The notes beneath the pieces are model-generated. The model saw only the letters and a list, made by a program, of their open reading frames with translations, made no database searches and was not told the origin of the DNA. The position numbers and the translations under genes are program-made. Shown one piece after another: positions 55,094 through 63,981 of a DNA stretch of 64,000 nucleotides. The stretch lies in the NCBI GenBank assembly GCA_019358895.1, contig JAHHIG010000021.1, forward strand, positions 38,334-102,333, read 5' to 3'. Positions within the stretch are counted from its first letter, which is position 1. Every line of letters begins with the position of its first letter. The stretch comes from Tildeniella nuda ZEHNDER 1965/U140. Lineage in GTDB: Bacteria > Cyanobacteriota > Cyanobacteriia > Leptolyngbyales > Leptolyngbyaceae.

Positions 55094-55333
55094 TTAATCC
55101 AAGACACGCTTGACTTTCATTTTACGCCGACCGACCCCGTGTGCTTCATACCAATGCAGTTCGGCTTGACGAACCTCACCATTCGGGAATTGCACTAAGC
55201 CAATGCCCTTAAGCTTTCGCCAGCGCCGACCGCCAAATTCATCCTTCAGTCGTTTCAACTCGCGAATCGACAGATTGACGGCAATCACTTCAATGTCTGT
55301 CGGATCACCAGTTATCTCGAAACCACTCTCCAT
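55094..55333 (-). CDS. Small conserved protein of an uncharacterised pair (first gene)
   Basis: This 79-residue basic protein contains VIAVNLSIRELKRLKDEFGG and RRWRKLKGIGLVQFPNGEVR, then a C-terminal basic tail. The first gene is basic and the second acidic, as in many toxin-antitoxin pairs. I do not recognise the family. It starts with ATG 55333. Confidence 0.6.
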   Translation of the reverse strand: MESGFEITGDPTDIEVIAVNLSIRELKRLKDEFGGRRWRKLKGIGLVQFPNGEVRQAELHWYEAHGVGRRKMKVKRVLD

Positions 55334-55420
55334 AAACTAAGGATAGAGGATTCTCGGAATGCTGGTTCGTTCCTTAATCCCAGCCCACGCGAGAAGGGCG
55401 ATCGCACGACAGGAGAGTGG

Positions 55421-55490
55421 CGATCGCGCTAGAGCATCAGTGTTGGGTTTTGAGGTCTCGATTCAACAATGGTGAGGAGCGATCGTACTA
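55421..55490. repeat. TA-island repeat, copy 1
   Basis: CGATCGCGCTAGAGCATCAG, then tgttgggttttgaggtctcg and gaggagcgatcg. This is the most diverged of four copies. It lies between the unknown pair and hicA. Confidence 0.65.
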
Positions 55491-55500
55491 AAAACTGCTG

Positions 55501-55710
55501 CTATTGAAGATCGTCCTGTGTCATTCCAGCGTCCTTGAGAATACTTCTTAAGGTTCCAGTCGGTAAATCCCGATTACCATGCACAGGAATACAGAGAATC
55601 ACTGTGTTCGCCTCTTTTGCGTAGATATGATGGCTACCCGTGATTCTTTTTAGCTCCCAACCGTAGCGCTCAACGATTTTGCAGAGTGCTTTGCCAGAAA
55701 CAGATTTCAT
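55501..55710 (-). CDS. hicA: HicA family toxin
   Basis: This 69-residue protein is a HicA mRNA interferase with a double-stranded-RNA-binding-like fold. The catalytic His is in TGSHHIYAK (His27/28); the C-terminal helix GTLRSILKDAGMTQDDL is typical. It overlaps the upstream hicB by 4 bp (ATGA). Order hicB-hicA is one of the two arrangements known for this family. All key residues are present, so the toxin should be active. Confidence 0.93.
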   Translation of the reverse strand: MKSVSGKALCKIVERYGWELKRITGSHHIYAKEANTVILCIPVHGNRDLPTGTLRSILKDAGMTQDDLQ

Positions 55711-55907
55711 AGAGATAACTCAATTAACTGTTTCTCAGGCGCAAGTTCCTCTTGCTGACTGGCGACTTCAAGCCAACCTTGAACAGCCTCTTCAAGCATC
55801 TCCAATAACTGTTCATAGCTCTCTCCCCAGGTATGGCAACCTGGCAAGGCTGGAACGGAACCACACCACACGCCATCTTCTTGCCAGATAATCGCCTTGA
55901 TCTTCAT
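55707..55907 (-). CDS. hicB: HicB family antitoxin
   Basis: This 66-residue protein has the partially degraded RNase H fold of HicB (MKIKAIIWQEDGVWCGSVPA, LPGCHTWGESYEQLLEMLEE). It is short and lacks the additional DNA-binding domain, so autoregulation may depend on other factors. It is translationally coupled to hicA. The pair is the second complete module in the TA island. Confidence 0.93.
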   Translation of the reverse strand: MKIKAIIWQEDGVWCGSVPALPGCHTWGESYEQLLEMLEEAVQGWLEVASQQEELAPEKQLIELSL

Positions 55908-56012
55908 GAGCAGTTGCCTAACAGCTATCTGCTATGGATTTTAGCGCGATCGCCCTCACGCACGTAAACTGGATGGATGCTGAGTAAAACCAAGACTTAC
56001 GACAGGAAAGCA

Positions 56013-56110
56013 GTGATTGCGCTAGAGCATCAGTGTTGGTTGCGCGGACTCAGTGCAACCTATGGCGAGGGGCGATTTTACTACCAGCAACGAGTCACTG
56101 AATAACTATC
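56013..56110. repeat. TA-island repeat, copy 2
   Basis: It begins gtgattgcgctagagcatca and ends with ctaccagcaacgagtcactg, an end shared with copy 4. It lies between hicB and the orphan antitoxin. Confidence 0.7.
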
Positions 56111-56154
56111 GTTGAGTACAAACCAGAGAAATGCCTGAGTATCGAGGAGAAACT

Positions 56155-56385
56155 TCATGGCATGTAGTCGCGAAAGTCTTTCAAATGAGTTTCGTCTTCG
56201 GACACGATGGTGAGGGTGTCGATCGCACTACCAGGCTGACGAGGTTTGCGAGCTGGCTGAAGTTCGGCAATGAGCCTAGCGACGGTGCGATCGCCAGAAA
56301 AAATCTGCACTTCTTCACCAGGTTGAAGACTAGCAATCAGTTCGGGTAGCCGAAGCTGAGCTTCTGTGAGTGGAATCCGCGTCAT
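56155..56385 (-). CDS. Orphan Phd/YefM-type antitoxin
   Basis: This 76-residue protein reads IPLTEAQLRLPELIASLQPG, followed by EEVQIFSGDRTVARLIAELQ and PARKPRQPG, the pattern of Phd/YefM-like antitoxins of VapBC type. No PIN toxin follows it downstream; that space (55908-56154) holds only the repeat. A VapC-like pseudogene is nearby at 54432 but in the other orientation. It may be a remnant antitoxin that still binds DNA or protects against other toxins. Confidence 0.8.
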   Translation of the reverse strand: MTRIPLTEAQLRLPELIASLQPGEEVQIFSGDRTVARLIAELQPARKPRQPGSAIDTLTIVSEDETHLKDFRDYMP

Positions 56386-56523
56386 TGTTTTGTGCTTCCA
56401 TGCGATCGCGCTTGCTTAATTTTACAGGTATCTAGAATGAAGGCGATCGCACTACGGCAACGGGCGATCGCTCTCAACGAGCGGATGCATCAGCGTTGTT
56501 GTACCGCACCGCCTACCCAACGT

Positions 56524-56850
56524 TCAGGAAACTCCCACTTCCATTACGTCTCCCGGAGCAATGGTATTCAACACGTTACGAACATCTGGCATCAGAGGCA
56601 ATAAATCAGGAAGTCTATTGCTACACGCTACAAGAACAACGACTGCGACTCCTGCTTGTTGCAGGTTTTGTTGATAGCGCAGATTTTGATCTGTGGTGAG
56701 CAAAATTGTGAAGCCTTCTTGACTCATCAGTCGTAGCAATTCACCATTCTTTTTCCCTGACCATCCCATCTCGACGACTGTGCGTATTTCGTAATCAGTA
56801 AGCTCATGCTTTAGAGGTCGTGGAGCACATTCATCAAGCAGGATTCGCAT
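56524..56850 (-). CDS. DUF5615 PIN-like toxin
   Basis: This 108-residue protein has the Mut7-C/DUF5615 PIN-like fold. It starts with MRILLDECAPRPLKHEL, which contains the first acidic site (Asp6, Glu7), and continues with GFTILLTTDQNLRYQQNL, containing a further Asp. Such proteins are the putative nuclease partners of DUF433 antitoxins (VapC45-like). Its start overlaps the DUF433 gene by 17 bp. Key residues are kept. Confidence 0.88.
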   Translation of the reverse strand: MRILLDECAPRPLKHELTDYEIRTVVEMGWSGKKNGELLRLMSQEGFTILLTTDQNLRYQQNLQQAGVAVVVLVACSNRLPDLLPLMPDVRNVLNTIAPGDVMEVGVS

Positions 56851-57058
56851 AGGCTGTCAGCATTTCTTTGGCTAATTCAAGCGCTGCGATCGCTTGCTCA
56901 CGTCTAACGCTTGGAAAATGACCTAAGAATTCATCCAACGGATCGCCTGCTTCGAGATAGTCGAGCAACGTTTTCATTGGCACACGCGTTCCAACAAAAA
57001 CAGGCGTTCCCCCTAAAATATCGGGGTCACTATGAATAACACGCGCTGTGGTTGTCAT
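56834..57058 (-). CDS. DUF433 antitoxin
   Basis: This 74-residue protein shows the DUF433 hallmark DPDILGGTPVFVGTRVPMKT followed by LLDYLEAGDPLDEFL and a helix-turn-helix-like end (SVRREQAIAALELAKEML). It is the antitoxin of the VapBC45-like pair with the overlapping DUF5615 gene. It probably binds its own promoter in the repeat-rich region upstream. Confidence 0.9.
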   Translation of the reverse strand: MTTTARVIHSDPDILGGTPVFVGTRVPMKTLLDYLEAGDPLDEFLGHFPSVRREQAIAALELAKEMLTAYANPA

Positions 57059-57150
57059 ACCTGTTGTCTGATAGCAGGAGTCTCTTTGATGTTAGCCTAC
57101 AACGAATTGCCGAGAATGCCTCTTAGAAGCGATCGCACGGGAGGAACGCA

Positions 57151-57230
57151 GCGATCGCGCTAGAGCATAAGTGTTGGGTTTCGCGGACTTAGCTCAATGT
57201 AAGCAAGGGGAGATCGCACTACAGCAACGG
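57151..57230. repeat. TA-island repeat, copy 3
   Basis: GCGATCGCGCTAGAGCATAA, then gtgttgggtttcgcggactt, then a gatcgcactacagcaacgg end. It abuts copy 4 in direct orientation. Confidence 0.75.
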
Positions 57231-57328
57231 ACGATCGCGCTAGAGCATAAGTGTTGGGTTTCGCGGACTCAGCCTAATTTATGGCGAGAGGCGATCGTGC
57301 TACCAGCAACGAGTCACTGAATAACTAT
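57231..57328. repeat. TA-island repeat, copy 4
   Basis: ACGATCGCGCTAGAGCATAA, then gtgttgggtttcgcggactc, ending in taccagcaacgagtcactga. Copies 3 and 4 share nearly 40 identical bases at the start. The end overlaps the stop of the GNAT gene. Confidence 0.75.
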
Positions 57329-57801
57329 GCAACACCTGCCAATGATTTACGGAAGACCACTTTATCGACCCCATCAATGTAGAAGTCTCGAATTCTAGCT
57401 TCTTCTTCGTAGCCGCTATCGTGATAGAACTTCCGGACGTATTCGAAGTCTTCTGTTCCAGAAGTTTCTACCAGCAGCACTCGCTCACCACGTTCAGTTA
57501 GCATCTGCTCAATGTATCGCAGCAACGCAGTTCCACGCCCTTGCTTCTGATGTGCAGGATGAATCGCGATCAGATAGAGATTCCAGGTTCCATGAGTCAT
57601 TCGTTCTGGTGCGACATGGGCAATACCGACTGGTTTACCGTTATAGTCAGTAAGCCACATACCCGGACTGGCTATTTCGCTATTAAAGTGCTGTTCAAGC
57701 ATTTGGGCAAGGTCTTTAATTTGGTCTGCCTCAAAAAGTCCGGTTGCTTCTGCCAAAGCAAGTAGTGCATCGGTATCTTCAGGTGTGGTAAATCGAATCA
57801 T
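57325..57801 (-). CDS. GNAT family N-acetyltransferase
   Basis: This 158-residue protein has the GNAT fold. The acetyl-CoA-binding motif A reads AIHPAHQKQGRGTALLRYIE (Q/R-x-x-G-x-G/A), and the C-terminal part FYHDSGYEEEARIRDFYIDG carries the usual Tyr. It acetylates an amine substrate which I cannot specify. Its stop codon overlaps TA-island repeat copy 4. It might be an accessory of the island or unrelated. Confidence 0.9.
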   Translation of the reverse strand: MIRFTTPEDTDALLALAEATGLFEADQIKDLAQMLEQHFNSEIASPGMWLTDYNGKPVGIAHVAPERMTHGTWNLYLIAIHPAHQKQGRGTALLRYIEQMLTERGERVLLVETSGTEDFEYVRKFYHDSGYEEEARIRDFYIDGVDKVVFRKSLAGVA

Positions 57802-58127
57802 TATCAGTTCGAGTAAAGGCTTTTAGACTTGCTTACATTGTTCAGGCATCAACATTAAAATTTCCCGCCACCTCAATAAGAAATTGCTGAGACACTGGCA
57901 ACTAAAAGAAAACCTTGCACTTACTACCCATGCTATAAATTGAGCCGCCCAACGGCACAAGTCAGCGGGTGCAGATCAACTCGAACGCCGCAGCGATCGC
58001 CCATCAATAACCTTTGTATCGTCTTCATCAATCTGATGTTCGATCGCGGCACACACTCCCTTCCGTGTCCCTCGCCTACCGCCTACAATGAGGCTACAGC
58101 GAAGGCTCTGATTCAGCTAACCGTGCA
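57802..58127. other. Divergent region before the small 58128 gene
   Basis: These 326 bp have no recognised gene or RNA. Promoters for the GNAT gene and the rightward genes are expected. Confidence 0.35.
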
Positions 58128-58319
58128 ATGTCCAAAATCGTTGAGATTCCGATCGAACTAGCCCAATTCGAGCTTCCCCAGGCAGTTCAAGCACGCTCAC
58201 AACTCCTGCTGGAGCGTCAGGATGAAGGCTATCTGCTGTCTCAGACAGAACGACAGGAAACCGAAGGACTTGTTGAGTTGGCAGAATTTCTCTCGCTACT
58301 GCGTTTGCGCTCAAATTGA
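58128..58319 (+). CDS. Small cyanobacterial antitoxin-like protein
   Basis: This 63-residue protein reads VEIPIELAQFELPQAVQARS, followed by QLLLERQDEGYLLSQTERQE and a C-terminal LVELAEFLSLLRLRS. This layout is frequent among small cyanobacterial proteins, often next to HNH nuclease genes; I recall this pattern but cannot verify it. No HNH gene follows here, so it would be an orphan. It has no clear ribosome site. Confidence 0.55.
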   Translation: MSKIVEIPIELAQFELPQAVQARSQLLLERQDEGYLLSQTERQETEGLVELAEFLSLLRLRSN

Positions 58320-58385
58320 GCATACTCACAGTAAAATCGCAAAAATGCTTGATGTCATAGCGGTGCTTTAGCAAATGGGTGAGCA

Positions 58386-58829
58386 GTGGTCAACGAGCGA
58401 TGGTCAGTGAGCAAGAAAAGCCAACTTCAGGTGCGATCGACGCTCGACGAACTCAGTCTGGTGTTGGATTGGTTTAATCAACTGCATCAGCCAGCGATAC
58501 CGAAAACAGTTTGGATGCAGTGCCAGACTGCTTTAGCGGAAGGGTTAACCAATGCGATTCGTCATGCTCACCGGGGTAAACCAACCGAAACGCCTATCGA
58601 AATCGAGGTGACAATGCAAGCACGATCGCTGGAGATTCGGATCTGGGATCAGGGAGCTGGTTTTGATCTGGCGCAACGGCTGGCAGCACTGCCGCAAACG
58701 GTGAGTCAAGACGAGATTGGCGGACGTGGGTTATTGCTTTTGCAGCGCCTTACCGATCGCCTCAGCTACAGGCGGACGGGCGATCGTAATTGCTTGCTGA
58801 TTGTCAAAGATTATGTTGCGACGGACTAG
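58386..58829 (+). CDS. Anti-sigma regulatory factor (serine/threonine kinase, HATPase fold)
   Basis: This 147-residue protein is a stand-alone GHKL ATPase of the RsbW/SpoIIAB type. It shows the N-box in ALAEGLTNAIRHAH, the G1 box WDQGAGFD and the G2 box GGRGLLLLQ. The start is GTG 58386. These kinases phosphorylate an anti-sigma-factor antagonist (STAS protein) or control a sigma factor. No STAS protein or sigma factor is adjacent. It is convergent with the hybrid kinase, separated by a repeat-rich spacer. Confidence 0.85.
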   Translation: MVNERWSVSKKSQLQVRSTLDELSLVLDWFNQLHQPAIPKTVWMQCQTALAEGLTNAIRHAHRGKPTETPIEIEVTMQARSLEIRIWDQGAGFDLAQRLAALPQTVSQDEIGGRGLLLLQRLTDRLSYRRTGDRNCLLIVKDYVATD

Positions 58830-58883
58830 GAGCTTTGCACCATCGAAACGACTCAGCACAGCGGTACAAGTTCTTGGGTTTTA

Positions 58884-58974
58884 AGGCAGAAGGCAGGAGG
58901 CAGAAGGCAGGAGGCAGGAGGCAGGAGGAAAACTCTAATCCTCTTTGCTTCTGCCCTCTGCCCTCTGCCTCTCC
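58884..58974. repeat. Short tandem repeat with inverted halves between two genes
   Basis: GGCAGAAGGCAGGAGGCAG units (58884-58928) are followed by cttctgccctctgccctctg (58949-58968), an approximate reverse complement, so the spacer can form a hairpin at the convergent gene ends. It is the same unit as in the methyltransferase and metH insertions. Confidence 0.85.
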
Positions 58975-58980
58975 GTGATA

Positions 58981-61900
58981 TTAGAAGTGTGTTTCGAGCA
59001 TGTGTTGCAGGGCAATCTGCACCCGTTCGTACTCTCGCTTCAGTTGTCGAATGGTTGCTGCACTCGCCAGAATGCCGTCTCGACTGTCCGCTTCTAGCTG
59101 CGTACAGCAGTTTGCAACGGCGGTTGCACCAAGGTACGCACTGCTAGATTTGGGTGCATGTGCCGCCCGGTTGAGCGCGGCTGCGTCTTGCTGAGAGACC
59201 GCTGTATCGATGGCTTGCAATAGCTCCAGAGCCTCTGTCAGGTAGCAATCAATGAGTTCCACGATGCCAGCGTTGGCATCATCCCCCATCACTTCGCGTA
59301 GAGCTTGCAGCGCTTTGTGGTCGATCGCCCCTGTGCTGATTAAAGCGGGCTGACCAGCAGATATCATGTGATGTGGGTTGCATCGACTCAGTGCCCGCAC
59401 TAACCCCTCAACCTGAATCGGTTTACTGACGTAGTCATCCATGCCAGCATCCAGGCATTGTTCGCGATCGCCTTGCATGGCGTTGGCAGTCATCGCCACA
59501 ATCCAGGGGCGACGTGCCGTCTCCCAGGTTTTGCGGATATAGCGAGTGGCACTTAAGCCATCCATTTCAGGCATCTGCACGTCCATCAAAATCAGATCGT
59601 AGGTTTGACGGCGCAATGCCGCGATCGCCTCTAAGCCATTACCTGCAACATCGGCGCGATAGCCTAAGCGTGACAGTATCAGCAGCGCCATTTTTTGGTT
59701 CACGGCGTTGTCTTCTGCTAACAGAATGCGTAGGGGCAAGCGTTCTGCCATGTGAGGGTCAAACTTGCTGCAAGTTTGGTCAGGCTGTGCTGGCGATCGC
59801 GGTGCTGCAAAGAGATCGGCTAAGACGTTGTAAAATTGAGACTGCTTGACAGGGCGATTTAGGTACGCTGTGAAGGGGCTAACAGAGGTGGAGCGATCAG
59901 GCGCTTCGGCGATCGGGTTTAAGCGATCACACGTCAGCAGCACTAGAGGCAGAGTTTGACCATACACTTGCCGTCGGATCACGGTTGCCAGGGTTTGACC
60001 TTTGATGGTTGAACGTTGGTCGTCTAAAATTACGGCATCGACCGACTCACCCGATCGTAAATAATGCAAGACTTCTAGACTGGAAGCAGCCGTATGCACC
60101 TGTGCGCCCCAGCCTTGAGCCTGAAGCACCAGATTCTGCCGACTGGTCGGATTTTTGTCTAGAAGCAGTAGCCGTTTGCCAGCCAGATGAGAGGTTGTAG
60201 AAACGCTAGACGGCTCTGTGACTGCCGCTTGCATGACGATCGAGAAAAAGAACGTAGACCCTCGTCCAACGTCACTATCGACCCAAATGCTGCCACCCAT
60301 GAGTTCGCACAGACGCTGGCTAATTGCTAAGCCCAGTCCCGTGCCACCGTGGGTGCGGCTGATGGATGAATCAACTTGACTAAAGGGTTGAAACAGACGA
60401 TCGAGGCGATCGGGTGCAATGCCCGCGCCAGTATCTTGCACTGCAAACTGAATGGTGTAAGTGGCTGCGTCGGGAGCCGTTGGGCTAGGAAGACGCTTCG
60501 GTTGCGGAGCCAGCACTGAAACACTCACTGAACCAGCGCTGGTGAACTTAATCGCGTTACCCACGAGATTCACTAAAACCTGGCGTAACCGGGTGCCATC
60601 GCCAAAAAGTGCCTCTGGCATCAGCGGGTCAATGACATAGGCAATGTCGAGTCCTTTGGCGATCGCTTGGGGTGCCAGTAGATCTAGCGTTTCCTCTATA
60701 CAGGTGCGGAGCCTGAAGGGGTGTGGCTCTAGTTCCAGCTTACCTGACTCGATTTTAGAGAAGTCCAGAATGTCGTTAATGACCGTTAGTAGAGCATCGC
60801 CGCTCGTACGCACCGTTTCGACAAAATCCCGCTGTTGAGGGTCAAGCGCTGTCTCTAGCAACAGCCCGGTCATGCCAATCACCGCATTCATCGGTGTGCG
60901 AATTTCGTGGCTCATGGTGGCTAAGAAGTCGCTCTTCGCCCGATTTGCCCGATCGGCTGTACGATTCGCTTGCTCTAGCGCAAAATTTTGTTCGCTGAGT
61001 GTCTGCCGCTGCTGCACTTCTTGCTCTAACAAGCGAGCCTGTTCTAGCGCAATCCCCACTTGCAGCGCGATCGCCTCCAGCAGTTCCACCTCATCGGTTG
61101 TCCAGTCGCGGTAGGTGTCAGAGTGATGCAGCGCAATGAAGCCGTTCACCTGTTCCTGGTAGGAGGTACGGACTGCCAGGATCGACTTCAGCCCCATCTC
61201 CCAGGGAATGCATTCCTGGCATCGCGCCATGGTGGTCTGGAGCAATGGCTCTGTCTGGACATTGGCAGCGGCGATCGCCTGATCTTGGCTCAGAAGCTGC
61301 TCAACATAAAGATTTCCCAGTACTGGAATCTCGATCGTCAAGAGTGAGTTCAAGACAGAGAGGCTGTTTGCGTCTCGGTACTCCGCCATGATGGGAATTT
61401 TGGGCATCGGCGCGTCAATATAGGTATGAATCACACACCGATTGACGCGAAACGCCTCACCGATTTGAGTCGCCGTTGTTTGAAAAATTTGCGCGGCATC
61501 TAGACTTTGACGGATCTCTTCTGTAATGTGCCTCAGCAGTGCAGCCCGTTCTACCTGCCGTTCGAGTGCCCTGGCTACCTGCCGTCGTTCAATTTCGCCA
61601 CCACTCCACTGTGCCATGAGCTTCAGCAGTTCTTGATCAACGGCGCTCAAAGACGTTTGCGCTGGGTGTTGGCTACAGAAGCAAAGCACGCCGTAGATGG
61701 TGGAAGCGACCATCACTCGCACGCCCGCATAGCTTTCCATGTGAAACCCTTCGTAGCCGGGATGATGCCTCCATTCAGACTGGCTGGCGTGCTGAATGTA
61801 GATGGGTTCTGACGCTTTGAGCGCTTCCAAACAGTAGGTCTGTGTTAGGTCAAAGACTGCGCCTGCAACGACTGAGCCGTCCGGCGTTTGGGCACTGATC

Positions 61901-63264
61901 ACCTCATAGCGGTTGTCTTCAATTTTTGCCAAAAAGCCAAATTCGAGCTTGAACTGCTGACAACCCATGGCTAAGAGCTGCTGGAGCCGTTGCTCAAAGG
62001 TCAGGTCGGGAGTCGTTGTAATTTTGTGGAGGGTACGTAGAGCAGCCTCGCTGGCAAGCAGTTCTTGCTCTGCCTGACGGCGAATGGTGATATCAACCGC
62101 GACCCCTCCAATTAAGCAGGGCTGGGACGAGCCATAAATGGGGAACTTGTAGACGAGAAATTCACCGACGGTACCATCTGGTCGGGGAGCGATCTCGATC
62201 GCCTCCAATGCCTGCTTGGTTGTAGCGACGATGCGAATATTATCCAGAAATTGCTGGGCGATCGCCGTTGGGTAAAGGTCAAAAATAGATTGACCAAGCA
62301 CATCTGCTGCTGATCCCTGAAACGTGCGCTGATAGGGTTGGTTCAAGTAAACAAGGTGCCCTTCAACATCGGTAACCCAGGCAAGTGTTGGGCTGTGATC
62401 CATAAACGCCTGGAACCGCGCTTCACTCTCTCGTAAGGCATTCTCTACGCGTTTGCGTTCGGTAATATCGCGCACCATAATCAGCACTTCGTCTGCTCCG
62501 GTGACGACGATACGCACTTCTTCTTCATGCAGTTGGTCGTCTACCAGCAGTTGTTGCTCATAGATTTGCATGATCCCACTTTGCAGCGCTTGCTGAATCT
62601 GGTGCAGGCGCTGCTGCGCGATCGCAGGCGGTAGTGAGTCATACACGTTGGAGCCAGTCAAGAAATGTTGTGCTTGATGGATGGTCAGGCGATCCTGTCC
62701 GGCAATGTCTAAATAAGTGCCATCGCCTCTGGTGCGCATCAGCAAATCGGGAATAGCCGCGATCAGAGCACGGTTTGTTTTTTCGCTCTTTTGCAGTTCT
62801 GCCTCGACGCGTTTGCGCTCGGTGATGTCACGAATGATCGTCACGACTTCGTTTTCGCCGCTGACCGCAATCCGCACCTCTTCATAGGTTGTCTCTCCCT
62901 TCCAGGTCAATTCATAGTCATAGGTTTGGGTTTGACCTGTACGCAGCGCTGCTTCTACGTAGTGCATCCGTTGCTGCACAATGTCCAAGGGCAGGAAATC
63001 AGATAAATTTTCCCCGATCATGTCAGTGCTCGACATGACGGTTCTAAAGGCTTTAGCTGGCTTGAAGTCAAGGAAGGTGCCATCGCTGGACATACGAATG
63101 ATCAAATCTGGAATCGCCTCCAGGAGCGCTCGATTTGTCGCTTCGCTTTTGTGTAACCCTGCCTCTACCTGCTGCCGATCGCCGTCCTGGTTCGGTTCTG
63201 GATGGGTTATTGACATGAAGGCTGCGCGAAGCAGCGTGAGCCATTTGCGGCAACCGTTTGTCAT
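58981..63264 (-). CDS. Hybrid sensor histidine kinase (PAS3-GAF2-HisKA-HATPase-REC2-HPt)
   Basis: This protein has 1427 residues from ATG 63264; GTG 63276 (closer to an AGGAG site) or ATG 63318 are alternatives. The order is three PAS domains (about 25-380), two GAF domains (about 390-740), HisKA with His786 ([10 protein letters not shown]), HATPase with NAIKF and GTGLGL, a first receiver (about 1030-1150) with a weaker match, a second receiver with Asp1228 ([10 protein letters not shown]), and an HPt domain with His1369 (AAHAPKSSS). It is soluble. A full internal phosphorelay is present. No output regulator is adjacent. Confidence 0.93.
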   Translation of the reverse strand: MTNGCRKWLTLLRAAFMSITHPEPNQDGDRQQVEAGLHKSEATNRALLEAIPDLIIRMSSDGTFLDFKPAKAFRTVMSSTDMIGENLSDFLPLDIVQQRMHYVEAALRTGQTQTYDYELTWKGETTYEEVRIAVSGENEVVTIIRDITERKRVEAELQKSEKTNRALIAAIPDLLMRTRGDGTYLDIAGQDRLTIHQAQHFLTGSNVYDSLPPAIAQQRLHQIQQALQSGIMQIYEQQLLVDDQLHEEEVRIVVTGADEVLIMVRDITERKRVENALRESEARFQAFMDHSPTLAWVTDVEGHLVYLNQPYQRTFQGSAADVLGQSIFDLYPTAIAQQFLDNIRIVATTKQALEAIEIAPRPDGTVGEFLVYKFPIYGSSQPCLIGGVAVDITIRRQAEQELLASEAALRTLHKITTTPDLTFEQRLQQLLAMGCQQFKLEFGFLAKIEDNRYEVISAQTPDGSVVAGAVFDLTQTYCLEALKASEPIYIQHASQSEWRHHPGYEGFHMESYAGVRVMVASTIYGVLCFCSQHPAQTSLSAVDQELLKLMAQWSGGEIERRQVARALERQVERAALLRHITEEIRQSLDAAQIFQTTATQIGEAFRVNRCVIHTYIDAPMPKIPIMAEYRDANSLSVLNSLLTIEIPVLGNLYVEQLLSQDQAIAAANVQTEPLLQTTMARCQECIPWEMGLKSILAVRTSYQEQVNGFIALHHSDTYRDWTTDEVELLEAIALQVGIALEQARLLEQEVQQRQTLSEQNFALEQANRTADRANRAKSDFLATMSHEIRTPMNAVIGMTGLLLETALDPQQRDFVETVRTSGDALLTVINDILDFSKIESGKLELEPHPFRLRTCIEETLDLLAPQAIAKGLDIAYVIDPLMPEALFGDGTRLRQVLVNLVGNAIKFTSAGSVSVSVLAPQPKRLPSPTAPDAATYTIQFAVQDTGAGIAPDRLDRLFQPFSQVDSSISRTHGGTGLGLAISQRLCELMGGSIWVDSDVGRGSTFFFSIVMQAAVTEPSSVSTTSHLAGKRLLLLDKNPTSRQNLVLQAQGWGAQVHTAASSLEVLHYLRSGESVDAVILDDQRSTIKGQTLATVIRRQVYGQTLPLVLLTCDRLNPIAEAPDRSTSVSPFTAYLNRPVKQSQFYNVLADLFAAPRSPAQPDQTCSKFDPHMAERLPLRILLAEDNAVNQKMALLILSRLGYRADVAGNGLEAIAALRRQTYDLILMDVQMPEMDGLSATRYIRKTWETARRPWIVAMTANAMQGDREQCLDAGMDDYVSKPIQVEGLVRALSRCNPHHMISAGQPALISTGAIDHKALQALREVMGDDANAGIVELIDCYLTEALELLQAIDTAVSQQDAAALNRAAHAPKSSSAYLGATAVANCCTQLEADSRDGILASAATIRQLKREYERVQIALQHMLETHF

Positions 63265-63487
63265 TGATCGGAACACAGGACTCCTTTGATTAGCGCCATG
63301 ACGAAAAAGGTAACCCATTTAGCACGGACGGCGATCGCCTCACGCTGCTGAAGCTCATCGAGATCTCTGTTCCTAGGGTTCCCAGATGCTTAAAACTACA
63401 ACTCGACACTGCTTTTGTTTATGAACCCCAAGAGTTGGAAACTGGTGTGTAGTCGCAGCCTGATTGCACTCCAAAACACGGTATTCC

Positions 63488-63823
63488 GAGCGTAGAACTC
63501 AGTGAATGGAGCGTAGAACTCGGTGAATGGAGCGTAGAACTCGGTAAATGGAGCTTTGCACTCGGACGGTTGAGCGTAGAACTCAGTGAATGGAGCTTAG
63601 AACTCGGTGGATGGAGCTTAGAACTCGGTCAATGGAGCTTAGAACTCGGTGGATGGAGCTTAGAACTCGGTCAATGGAGCTTAGAACTCGGTGGATGGAG
63701 CTTAGAACTCAGTGAATGGAGCTTAGAACTCGGACGGTCGAGCTTAGAACTCGGTCAATGGAGCTTAGAACTCGGTCAATGGAGCTTAGAACTCGGTGGA
63801 TGGAGCTTAGAACTCGGACGGTC
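63488..63823. repeat. Sixteen tandem 21-bp units
   Basis: The unit GAGCTTAGAACTCGGTGGATG repeats 16 times every 21 bp from 63488 to 63823, with a partial 17th. Early units have gcgtagaactc; later ones alternate between ggtggatg, ggtcaatg and cggacggtc ends, which shows higher-order duplication. An open frame (heptapeptide WSLELGG) runs through it on the plus strand but lacks a ribosome site. Confidence 0.92.
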
Positions 63824-63865
63824 GAGCTTAGAGGATGTCTTAAAAGTCTAGATGCGTGTAGCTCT

Positions 63866-63981
63866 GGCGACTGAAGTCGCGGCTACACGCACAAAACCTG
63901 CCTACGCAGGTTATAAAACCCTTACTCTGCGGTCGTCCGCGCAGGCAGACTTTGTTTACGTAGTCGCGGTTTTAACCGCCA
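63866..63981. repeat. Large imperfect inverted repeat at the window edge
   Basis: TGGCGACTGAAGTCGCGGCT (63866-63885) pairs imperfectly with gtcgcggttttaaccgcca (63963-63981), enclosing further small dyads (acctgcctacgcaggt). This is a REP-type family common in cyanobacterial intergenic DNA. Confidence 0.7.

Noticed and set aside
63570..63851. Open frame with WSLELGG heptapeptide repeats
   Set aside because: The 21-bp array makes the frame periodic. It starts at TTG without a ribosome site, and other frames are also open in parts.
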